Of a stretch of 64,000 nucleotides of DNA, positions 10,506 to 20,365 are shown one piece after another (position 1 is the stretch's first letter; the number at the start of each line of letters is the position of its first letter). The notes beneath the pieces are model-generated. The model was given only the letters and a program-made list of their open reading frames with translations. It ran no database searches and was not told the origin of the DNA. Source of the stretch: Entomortierella parvispora (taxonomy: Eukaryota > Mortierellomycota > Mortierellomycetes > Mortierellales > Mortierellaceae). The DNA lies in contig OY752151.1 of assembly GCA_963573315.1 (NCBI GenBank), positions 62,001-126,000 of the forward strand, read 5' to 3'. The position numbers and the translations under genes were made by a program.

Positions 10506-10527
10506 ATCGGCATCAGAAGATGCCGAT
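10506..10527. repeat. Perfect 9-bp hairpin at the junction of two transposon fragments
   Basis: ATCGGCATC is followed by the 4-base loop AGAA and its exact reverse complement. It lies between the end of element X and the first base homologous to element A (about 10538). It could belong to the lost 3' end of element X. Confidence 0.5.
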
Positions 10528-10540
10528 ATCACTGCCGCAC

Positions 10541-11039
10541 AGTCTCGGAGTACATCGCCAAGTTCCAGCCTCTAGCTTCTCAGTCCGGTTGGAATGAGGT
10601 TGCTCTTCTTGCCCGTTTCAAGGATGGTCTGTCATCCGATGTCAAATCCTTGTTTACAGCTCAGATGCACAACCTCAAGACCCTCCGTGATGCCCAGGCT
10701 GCTGCCTCCACTGCGTACCAAAACCATGTCTCGCGTGCGCGCGATCAGCGTTTTGGCAATCGAGCTCACCACTCGAACAACTCTTGGTCACGAAGATCCA
10801 CTACCACAGCCGCTACCTCCTCTGCCGCTGCCTCCTCCACTGATATGAATCTTGATACTGTGTGTGTCAAGCATATCACCGCTGAAGAGAAGCAACGTCG
10901 TCGCGACAACAAGCTTTGTCTTTACTCTGGAGGGAAGAATCACTTTGCTGGTGATTGTCCTGTCAAGAAAGCCCGCCTTGCAGCCGTTTCCGTCGAAGGT
11001 GTGTCTTTCGAATTTGATTCGGAAAACGAGTCGGCCTAG
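10541..11039 (+). pseudogene. Family A gag, 5'-truncated, zinc knuckle damaged
   Basis: In frame with the C-terminal ~165 residues of the intact family A Gag. It lacks the start and capsid N-terminus. The CCHC zinc knuckle has its second cysteine changed to serine (C-L-Y-S instead of C-L-Y-C), which should abolish metal binding. It ends at the same TAG as the intact copy, inside the gag-pol overlap. Confidence 0.85.
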
Positions 11040-14000
11040 ATCCTACCGAGGATTGGATCTTAGGCCACGTCCTCGCTGCGCCTACCCCTCCGGGCCAGCC
11101 CGCACTTCCTCGTTACTGTCTCCTCATCCTTATTACCGTTCACCTTCCTGACCGGCCCCCTGTCAAGACCAATGCTCTCCTCGATTCGGGCGCACAAAAA
11201 TCCTTTGTTGACGCCGCGTTTATCAAAAAATTATCTCTACCAACCTCGGAACTCAATCACCCTGTCCGTTTACATATGGCGGATGGCTCCCCAAGCACCT
11301 CGGGCCCCGTCACCAAGACCTGTCCTTTGAGTTTCACTATCTCAGACTCCCATCATGAGACCCTCAATTGCCACGTCACCTCTCTTCAGACCCATGCTGT
11401 TATCCTTGGAATTGACTGGTTACACATCCACAACCCTCATATCCATTGGAAAAAGCACCTAGTTTCTTTTCGTGATGAACACTGCAATAAACGTTGCCTT
11501 TCTCATTACTCTCCTGATTTATCTATTGAAAATCTTGATCTTGATCTTGACTCTATTGATGTAGAGTCTTCTGACATTTCTGTTGACGACTTGTACTCGT
11601 TGCAACTCGTTTCTTTGTTCTGCCGCGATCTTGAAGCGATCCGCGAACACTCTGACCCCTCTCTGTCCTTGAATTCTGTTGATGAAAAACCTGTCCCTGT
11701 CCTGCCTCCGGAGTACGCTGACTTTGCTGCTCTCTTCAAAGACAAACGCGCGATTGGCACTCTGCCGCCTCATCGCTCTTTTGATCACTCCATCGTTCTT
11801 GAGCCGGATGCCACCGCTCCCTTTGGCCCTCTGTATAACTTATCTGAAAAAGAGCTTGAAGCGCTTCGAGAATTCCTTGATGACAATCTGAAAAAAGGTT
11901 TTATCCGCCACTCTGAATCCCCCGCCGGGGCTCCTGTCCTCTTTGTACCCAAGAAAAACAAAGAACTCCGTATGTGTGTCGACTATCGCGCGCTAAACAA
12001 GTTGACCATCAAGAACCGCTGCCCCTTGCCGCTCATTGCAGAAACCTTGGAACGCCTCCGCTCCGCCAAGATTTTTACGAAATTGGACCTGAAGGGTGCA
12101 TACAATTTAATTCGTATCGCCGAAGGAGACGAGTGGAAGACGGCGTTTAGGACACGTTATGGTCATTTCGAGTTTTTAGTTATGCCCTTTGGTCTTTGCA
12201 ACGCACCCGATACGTTCCAAGCTTTCCTCAACGACGTCCTCCGCGAGTGCTTGGACACGGTCGTGGTCATCTATTTGGATGACATCCTCATCTACTCTCA
12301 AGACAAGAAAACTCACACCGCCGATGTACGCCGTGTCCTGCAACTCTTGTCCGATGCCCAACTTCAAGTTAACCTCAAGAAGTGTGAATTCGGCGTCGAA
12401 AAAGTCGAATTATTAGGTTACATCATCTCACCCGATGGTGTCTCCATGGATCCCGCCAAGGTTGAGGTGATCACCTCTTGGGCTGTCCCTACCTGCGTCC
12501 GCGACGTCCAAGTCTTCCTTGGGTTTGCCAACTTTTATCGCCGCTTTATCAAGAAGTTTTCCAAGCTGGTGGGACCAATGACGCGCTTCCTCAAGAAAGG
12601 CGTCCCGTTCAAGTGGGATCCCGCCGCCCAAACCGCTTTTGATGCTCTCAAGCTCGCGTTTAGCTCTGAACTAATGCTGGTTCACTTTGATCCTTCCCGT
12701 CTTTGTGTCTTGGAACCAGACGCTTCCAAGTTTGCCCTCGGCAATGTGTGCAGCCAGCCTGATGATAATGGTGTGCTCCATCCTGTCGCTTTCTATTCTC
12801 GTTCGCTGACGCCGCCGGAGCACAATTATCATATCCATGATACCGAATTATTGGCTGTCATCGAGGGTCTGGAGCATTGGCGCCACTATTTTGTTTACTC
12901 TGAACACCCTGCTCTTGTCCTCACAGACCACAAGAACCTAGAGTACTTTTCTGAGAAGCGTGCTTTAAGTGAACGCCAAATCCGCTATGCCGAACGACTG
13001 TCCTAGTTCAAGGTTGTTGTTGCATACCGCCCTGGTGTCCAAAATGGCGCCGCTGACGCTCTCTCCCGTATGTACACTCCTGAAGAGGGGGAAGGTCCAA
13101 TGCACGACGCCATCTTGCCGATGCCCATTTCGCTTAGCTCATTCACAGTCGCAGCAATTGACGAAGTACTCCGGGTTGACAACGCTGAAGACCTTATCAA
13201 TCGTATCAAACAAGGGTATCAAGATGATGATACCGTCATGGAGATCTTGGATCAGGCACGCGATAATCCCGAGGCCAACCCTGAGTACCGCTTCGAGGAT
13301 GGAGTTCTGTTCTTCAACGGTCGGATTGTGGTCCCTGATGATAAGGCTCTACAACGAGATATCCTTTCCACCTGTCACGATGATCCTGCTGCTGGACATG
13401 GTGGAATTGCAAAGACATTTGAACTGGTCAGCCGCACTTATCACTGGCCACGTATGAGAGACTTTGTCAAGTCTTTCGTGTTAACCTGTGACGCCTGCCA
13501 ACGGAACAAGACTTCTCACCACAAGCCCTTTGGACTCCTTCAGTCTCTGCCGATCCCTGAGAGCCCTTGGTCTTCGATATCAATGGACTTTATCGTTCAA
13601 CTACCTGACTCCAAAGGTTACACTGCTATCTTGGTGGTCGTGGATCGCCTCACAAAAATGGCACACTTCATTCCAACCACCGACGAAGTCAACGCAAGTG
13701 ACACTTTGGATCTGTTCCTGTCCCGAGTTTTTACCTACCATGGCCTGCCAGATGACATCGTATCGGACCGAGGCTCTGTCTTCACCTCTACGTTCATGCA
13801 GTCTGCGATGGAAGCGTTGGGGATCACTCAGAATCTGTCAACGGCCTATCACCCGCAGACTGATGGACAGACTGAACGTACGAATGCCACTCTGGAACAA
13901 TACCTCCGCTGTTTCACAAGCTACCAACAAGACGATTGGAGCAATCATTTGCCCATGGCCGAGCTCTGCTACATCAACTCCGTGCAAGCAACCACAAAAC

Positions 14001-14656
14001 AAACTCCGTTCTTTGCTCACCAAGGATACCACCCCCGCTTCAGTGTGAAGGTCCCTCGAGTTGCAGTCAGTAGCCCTATCGCCAAGGACCGTCTCCAAGA
14101 GTTGAAGCGTATCCAAGAAGACTTGCAGTTCCACATCAAGTCGGCACAAGAGAACCAAGAGCGCCACTACAACAAGCGCTTTACCCCTCAGCCGAACTTC
14201 GCTATAGGAGACCTCGTCATGTTGAAACGTAACAATATCAAGACCACCCGACCTTCAAACAAGTTGGATGTTAAGAACCTGGGTCCGTTCAAGATCACCG
14301 AAGTAGTCAACTCTCGCTCGGTTCGCCTTCAGCTCCCAATCACTATGGCCCGTCTTCATCTTGTTTTCCATGTCTCTCTTCTGGAGCCCTACCGCACCAA
14401 CACAATACCCGGTAGCGTAGCACCTCCGCCTCCTACCATCGAGATTGATGGCGAGGAGTTTGAAGTTGAAGAAATCTGGGACTCTAAATTCCGTGGAAAG
14501 CAACTTTGGTATTTGATCAAGCTCAAGGGCTACAAAGATCCTGAATGGCAGCCTGCAGCCAACGCTGAGAATTCACCAGAGCATGTCGCCCGTTTCCACT
14601 CTCGCTTCCCGCTCAAGCCAGGTCCACCCCCAGTCACTCGCGGAGCTCGCTCCTAG
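11020..14656 (+). pseudogene. Family A pol with an internal stop codon
   Basis: The order is protease (D-S-G-A near 11185), reverse transcriptase with Y-L-D-D (near 12272), RNase H, integrase with HHCC and D,D-35-E motifs, and a C-terminal chromodomain. A TAG at 13004-13006 replaces the AAG lysine codon of the intact copy just after RNase H, so the integrase half cannot be translated from the same start. A one-codon insertion near 11745-11750 and an A-to-D change in the conserved N-A-P-A-T motif of the reverse transcriptase add to the damage. Downstream of the stop the frame remains open to 14656. Confidence 0.9.
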
Positions 14657-14665
14657 GGGGAGGAT

Positions 14666-15115
14666 TGTCACGAAACGTCGCAGACTCAGATCATACGAAG
14701 TACGCGTCTCATGTACCTCTTGTCTAGGATCGCGAACCTAGGATCTGTATCCGCACTCATTGGCTTGTCCTCTGATCTCCGATAAGTACCCTTGGCGTCC
14801 AGGTCTGGACCTAGGGTTATAGCTACCCTTAGTACGTATCTCTCAGCCGCACCTATCAGGACCTCCATCTCGTTCTCCTTCAACTATGTTGCCATCCCGG
14901 ACCCTACTCATAGGTCCGGCTTATGATTAGTACCTGCTCGGATATGTATCCTACTCTTCCGTGTCATCTCTGACTCAACGCAGGCCTGGTCCAGGCCTTC
15001 ATCACTCTCTAGTATATAAACCCCCCTTTCCTCTTGCTTTGTTCCTCAGTCTGCAATTCACAATAGACCACACCTTTCCTTCACCTTCTTGTTCTTGTCT
15101 TGTCCGATCGTGACA
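14666..15115 (+). repeat. Family A 3' LTR, copy 1
   Basis: A 450-bp LTR starting TGTCACGAAACG and ending CGTGACA, with a TATATAAA box near 15013. It differs from the LTRs of the intact copy at several bases and by a 2-bp net length difference. Confidence 0.92.
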
Positions 15116-16024
15116 CGTACTCCAATATCCGATATTCAGATCCATGACAAATTCCTTTCTTCGTCCACTATTGCTGTCGGCCCAGGACAACTAACTCGGA
15201 GAAAAATGCTCATTAAAGCAATATATCCTGTTTATTTGAAATCCTTATTACGATTTCAAAGCTGTTGCCCATACCACCCAACAGAAAGATGAAAGGTGGA
15301 CCGAACTGGAGTATCTGCAATGGAGTCCACTGAACGACATATTCTGTCTTTTTTTCTGTTCATTATATCATTCCAGTTGCTATGAAATTGATGTCATCAA
15401 TGCTCACATCGTGGGCTGAAGAAATCTCTAGAAATCCAACCTGGTCTGGAACAGGGTAAGCTAACCTATCATCCTCTCATGAAATATGGATCGAAAATAC
15501 TAAGATGGTACTTGCCGCAATTGGAAGGTCGACAAAGCCCTCGGGCGTGCGAAACAGACAAATGTTAACTGTAAATCCTGCACTGAGGGTACCCTTCATA
15601 AACAAACCCGCACTCTCCACTTTTGTTTTTGTGTTGCAACGCAAAGCTCAACGGCTTGTTTTTAGTAAGATACACACACCAAAAGGAAGACAATTTGTGT
15701 GCATATCTCAGTTTACACAAGCAATAATGGACTCCATAAAGACGATGTCCTTAAAGGGTAGCCTAGACCCAAGTCGCATAGAACTGGGCCGCAGTGCAGT
15801 CGCTAACGCTTTTTTTGTTTGCACTTTATTCCAGATAGACTGTAGAGACAGCAGAATAGTATTTTCTTGTCTGTTTCTCTTGCGTTGACTATAGGCACAC
15901 TTTGCTTGTCGCACAGAATCCCTTGCACTCTGCCCGATAAAACAATCCCTCGTGACAGCAGGCCGCCAACACTTTATTCGAGTGTCCTGGTTCAAGCCGT
16001 CTTGAACAAACATTGAAGCTTTTG
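15116..16024. other. Intergenic region downstream of family A copy 1
   Basis: It contains the 3' flank of the HSPA12-like gene. Short frames on both strands show no family signature. I see no further gene or repeat. Confidence 0.4.
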
Positions 16025-17997
16025 TTAGAACTCTCGAGCGTTATGGGGAGAAAGTGGTTTCGAAGGATTCGCAATACTGTCATTCTCGAACCGAAGTCTC
16101 GTGGAATACGCTACTCCTTTCACGGTCGCTTCAACTCGGATTTCGCTCAACCCGAAATAGAACTTCGTTCTGCATGAGACCTGCAATCACAATAAAGAAA
16201 GAGACATTAGATCCTTTTAAACTGTAGCAGCCGACTCGCGTAGACATGATCGTGAATTTGGTATCTCTATTACCCTTTTCCCGAGTGAGTCTGCAGATGT
16301 AAAGGGGTTGGGGATTGCAATGTAAGCCAACTCGCGCAAATTAGTGGCGTACTTTGGCGGTTCTCCATCCACTGCATAGATGGAGAGTCTACAACTCGAA
16401 TTGTCGCCGTCGCCTAGATGTACGATAGAGTAACGATGATCGATGCACTCGTCAACGTTAACAAGTTCGCCTTTCTTGACAAAGGTGCTGAAGCAATCTG
16501 TACACTTCACCCCGTCGATTCTGGACACCATCAACTCTGGGGGGTCGATGCCGAATTGAAAGTCCCGATATATACGAACACCGTAACAACGACGAGTTGC
16601 TCGAACGGCGACTTTCTTCGGGTTCAATGCCGTATACACAGCTCCGAAGACGACGGCGATCTCTGGTCTATGCGGCGCCGAGATTGTCTCAACTTTATCG
16701 CCAAACACTCGTCTCACATTGTCTAGGAGATAAGTCGATGATCCAAATCCGCCAACAAGAAATATGGCGTTGCAGTCCTTGGCTTTGTCGAGTTGGTCCT
16801 GGATTAACTGTAGAACTTGTTCCACTACTGGATCAAAGACGACCTTCTTCAGTTCGTCGGCGGTAAAACACATGACCTCTTCATCAATTCCAATATCGTC
16901 AGGAAACTCAAGGTTATCAAAGAAAGGATTCAAGGGAAGTTCGAGATACAGATCATCCTTGCCGTCGAATTGAGGCTTGAGACTGAATGCAAACTTCTCG
17001 ACCAATTTGAGGATCAGGTCGTCGTCGTCTCGAATGTCCTGGCCTTGCGATGTAAACTTCTCGACCAGGAGTTTACCAAAGTTCTGGTCTATGAGCATCG
17101 AACCACAGGAGGCGCCGTGACCTTGAGTGACTTCCGAAAGGGTTTGACCTGTGGTCGTTTCGAGGACGTCGTAGACAATGAGATCAACAGTACCACCACC
17201 AGCATCGCAGATCAAGAACCTGTCCCCATGCTTGAGATCGTACTCCTTGCACGACCGTTCGCAGTACAGTGCTGCCGCCTCCGGCTCCGACACAAGCATC
17301 AAACGATCGGGGATATCGTTTTCCTTAACAATACCAGCTTGGATGGCCGCCTGTCTCATTATATCTTTGGCCCTATCTGACCACATGGCGGGGACAGTCA
17401 GACAATATCGAAAACTTTCTCGGGTAAAGCGTTTTCCGAGTTGCTGCTCGATTTTCCTCGCTGCGTAATCGTGCATGACCCTGAGATAATCTGCTATCGC
17501 GTCATCGACAGAGATAGGGCTTGACCATGGCGGAAGATCTGCACTTTCATCAAGCCGGGTCTTGTACTTGTAGAGCTGGATATAGTCCCCTGATTTCCCT
17601 TTCTTCACTTTCGAATCGCAACCCCATGCTTCCATCTTGTATCGGTTATTGGTTTTCTTGTAAAGACTAACTGTAGGCGTCTTTGCGTAGCCCAGAGAAT
17701 GCTTCGGCCTACAGATTAGGTCATTTGAAACACACATAAATAAAATAATTTGACAGAAGAACACCATTTTATTGAAAATGCCTCTTACCATTCCCAGATT
17801 AACTTGGGCGTCTCGTCGTGCGGAACGTAAGCATATGCACACCCTCTGTATTATTTGATGTTGCCGAAGGCGAGAAGGAAGAATTAACTATTGCGAATCA
17901 ACAGGGCCGTAAATACACCTACTTACGAGAAGGTGGTACCAAAGTCAATGGCAACTACCACGGGATAGTCATCGAGGTCCAGTGCGTTTAAGGACAT
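16025..17997 (-). CDS. HSPA12-like Hsp70 family protein
   Basis: Four exons on the minus strand, 17997-17927, 17845-17789, 17708-16274 and 16180-16025, join in phase to give 572 residues. The Hsp70 ATPase signatures are present: D-F-G-T-T-F-S-G (phosphate 1) in exon 1-2, C-D-A-G-G-G-T-V-D-L (phosphate 2) and F-L-V-G-G-F-G-S-S (adenosine). Exon 3 alone stays open to a TAA at 16217, but using the donor at 16273 restores the family's C-terminal strand (F-Y-F-G-L-S-E-I-R-V-E), so I prefer the spliced form. There is no EEVD tail, as expected for the HSPA12 branch. Family knowledge: these are divergent, often expanded Hsp70s in early-diverging fungi with poorly defined clients. A GAA-nn-TTC heat-shock-like half pair lies upstream at 18074-18081. 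Confidence 0.88.
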
Positions 17998-18768
17998 GGT
18001 GGGCAGTAGAGGGGATAGTGCTAAGATGGACAACGCGAAGTGTAAGTAAGATGCGTGACTCTGTGCTCTCTTGGAAAATTCAAGATGCAACTAGTCTACC
18101 CGTTGTCCTTGTACCTGTCCAAAACTACGTGGGGTGCGACGAACTGAGATAAAGTGAAGCGACGGAAAGAGGCAAGGACGAGAGAGAAAGAAAGGCGCAG
18201 AGGCCGACTAGAAACTAATAGGAAAATAAATAGGGGCGTGCTGCATGGAGTTAGGGGCTGAAGAATGAAATGGGAATAGGGGTCTGGTCCTCATTCATAA
18301 TCCAAGACGTCAGAGATAGAGGGAACATTGGGTGAGACTCTCTTTAAGCCAGCTTCTGGTCTCTATCGACTTCTTTGTTTGCTTTTCTTCAATAAACCTT
18401 GGCTCCAAGTGCTCGACCTACATACATCTCCTCTTATCAAACCTCGCAGTGCTTTGCAGCTTTGTAAGCAAGCGTTGTTCGTCCACACGATGTCTCGGTA
18501 CTTTCATGTTAACTAAAACCAGTCCTGTTGTCAAAAGATAGATACATGCTTGCTTCCATGTTATCAGGTATCTCTAAAAGACTATTAAGAAACGATTATA
18601 CCTCTCCTCAGCCTCTCTTATCCACTTCAGAAGCCGGTGCAGGTACAGTTGGCACGTGCATCATTTGAACACTGCTGACTCAAGTGTGAACTGACGCTTT
18701 CTCCTAACTCTGCTTTTGTATTGGTCGAAGCTGCAACAGCGATCGATAAAGATGATACTGTCTCTAGA
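17998..18768. other. Divergent spacer between the HSPA12-like and coiled-coil genes
   Basis: This 770-bp region lies between two divergent starts. It contains one GAAAATTC heat-shock-like element (18074-18081). A plus-strand frame from 18721 is open but has no ATG before 18769. A 62-residue frame near 18328 lacks family features. Confidence 0.35.
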
Positions 18769-20022
18769 ATGGCCGTGGCAAAGGACAATACCGGTGATGT
18801 GTCAATGGAAATGACAGGTCAGAATCCAGATGAGGAGGGGCTTGATCAATATCATCGGGAGTTACAACAGCGATTGATGGAAGCTGAGCAGAGAAATCTA
18901 GGACACGTCGACGTGAACCAGCAGCAGAAGAACCAGATTTCTCAGCTTCAGAATCAAATACGTAATTCATCGGGCCATCACCGAACTCTCGAAAAAAAAT
19001 ATTCGGATCTCCAAAGAAACTTTTCCAACCTCAACAGAGACCACACCAACCTCGGCAGAAACTACACCATCCTCGGCAGAAACTACACCATCCTCGGCAG
19101 AGACCACGCCAACCTCGGCAAAGACTACACCCACCTCGAAAGAGCCCACGCCGATCTTGAAAGGGTCTACTCCAAACTCGAACAAGAACATGATGACTTG
19201 ACGCGCAAACACAAATCCACGGCCAAGAAATACGAGGACCTCGATAAAAAATATATGGACATTGCCAGAACCCTTCAAGTCACTGAAGACGACCCATCCA
19301 CCATCCACAAAAAGTTGGAGGCCGTGTACTCTTCGATTGAGAACATGGTTATAAAAGGGAGGGGCAAAGCCTCGGTTAATTTGAACAAGGATGCAGCTAT
19401 CCAATATTTCCGAGACCACGGACTTCTTCAAGTATTTCCAGTCCAAGAAAATCAACTGGAACCTTTCCATTTGAACCTCATGGTGGAGTGGGCTATGATG
19501 TATATTTTAAACGGTACGCTATTCTCGAGACCGTTGCATTGTATCTTTGATCGAAGCCACGAGTTTGAGGTGATCTGCGACTGGATGAGAGTCAGAGGCA
19601 GTAGTGCTGTAGATCGCTGGAGACAGGAACTATGCATATTGATTGCTCAAGGTGGAGAGAAGACGGCACGCAAGAAAGAAACAGAGGTTGCCAAGGTCAG
19701 AACCGATCTCGAAGTCTTGCTTTCGGTTGTTTACGGCCATGCTGGCACGTCCATGAGCAGCAAGGTCCATGACCTCTGCAACATGGCTTTCGACCTGACT
19801 TTTGCCATGTTTGGAATGGAATCGAAAGTCGACCCTACGTGGCCTGCTGTTGGTACTCCATTCAACAGCGAACATATGACGATATTTAAGAAATCAGATC
19901 CTGAAAGCCCTGTATCACTGGCGATTTTCCCGATGTTTATGGACAATCGCCACAGGCTGTACGTCAAGGCGAAGGTCTGGTGCCCTCGCAAAGAAAACTT
20001 GGACGATGACAAACGAGACTAG
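18769..20022 (+). CDS. Coiled-coil protein with heptad repeats and an unknown C-terminal domain
   Basis: The frame gives 417 residues from the ATG at 18769; it is open upstream, so a non-visible 5' exon is possible. Residues ~30-180 form a long coiled coil. Its centre is built from near-identical 7-residue units (pattern Y/H-T-x-L-G-R-N/D) encoded by 21-bp DNA repeats. The C-terminal ~220 residues form a globular domain with F-H-L-N-L-M-V-E-W-A, C-I-F-D-R-S-H-E-F, R-W-R-Q-E-L-C and a basic end. I do not recognise the domain as a named family. An AATAAA lies a few bases after the stop. It is divergent from the HSPA12-like gene. The coding call is firm because 1.25 kb is open with strong heptad periodicity; no function is assigned. 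Confidence 0.75.
   Translation: MAVAKDNTGDVSMEMTGQNPDEEGLDQYHRELQQRLMEAEQRNLGHVDVNQQQKNQISQLQNQIRNSSGHHRTLEKKYSDLQRNFSNLNRDHTNLGRNYTILGRNYTILGRDHANLGKDYTHLERAHADLERVYSKLEQEHDDLTRKHKSTAKKYEDLDKKYMDIARTLQVTEDDPSTIHKKLEAVYSSIENMVIKGRGKASVNLNKDAAIQYFRDHGLLQVFPVQENQLEPFHLNLMVEWAMMYILNGTLFSRPLHCIFDRSHEFEVICDWMRVRGSSAVDRWRQELCILIAQGGEKTARKKETEVAKVRTDLEVLLSVVYGHAGTSMSSKVHDLCNMAFDLTFAMFGMESKVDPTWPAVGTPFNSEHMTIFKKSDPESPVSLAIFPMFMDNRHRLYVKAKVWCPRKENLDDDKRD
19027..19160 (+). repeat. 21-bp in-frame repeats within the coiled-coil gene
   Basis: About six tandem units of 21 bp with the core AACCTCGGCAGA-x-ACTACACC. Two adjacent units (about 19054-19095) are identical. Each encodes one heptad, so copy-number change would lengthen the coiled coil without shifting the frame. 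Confidence 0.75.
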
Positions 20023-20365
20023 TAAATAAAAGTAGCGTCATTCCATCTTCGAGAAAAGTGTACAGCCTCTTTTTCTAAGAAATACTTACTTGCAGCGAGA
20101 ACGGACTTGTCTGTGTTGGGTCAGAGAAAAATCCTAGGGTCAAAACTTGGTTTTTTTTTCTGTTTTTTTGGAAATCACAGAAATTTTAATACACCCCTAG
20201 GAAAATCGATCTCTTTGGAAGCACATCTTCCAGAGCACAGCTTTAGGAAACTGTCGTCATGTGCGCACAGCTTTATCGATGACCACTTTATTCTCAGTGG
20301 GCAACAAATATGAAGAGCAAATGATGAATATGAAACCGCATCGATCATGTAACCCGATGCAGAAA
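20023..20365. other. Convergent 3' spacer
   Basis: A spacer between the coiled-coil gene and the minus-strand hypothetical gene, with a T-run near 20150-20170. I see no gene. Confidence 0.35.

Larger units (their letters stand above)
10538..15115 (+). mobile_element. Ty3/gypsy chromovirus family A, copy 1 (5'-truncated, defective)
   Basis: From 10538 the sequence matches the intact copy at 34792-40796 with scattered substitutions. The 5' LTR, leader and first ~60% of gag are missing; the rest of gag, all of pol and the 3' LTR (14666-15115) remain. The purine-rich tract (AGGGGGAGGA) precedes the LTR. No target duplication can be tested because the 5' end is lost. Lesions in gag and pol show that this copy cannot make its own proteins. 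Confidence 0.93.

Noticed and set aside
15505-16013. Two ~100-residue frames on opposite strands
   Set aside because: No domain features; they lie in the 3' flank of the HSPA12-like gene.
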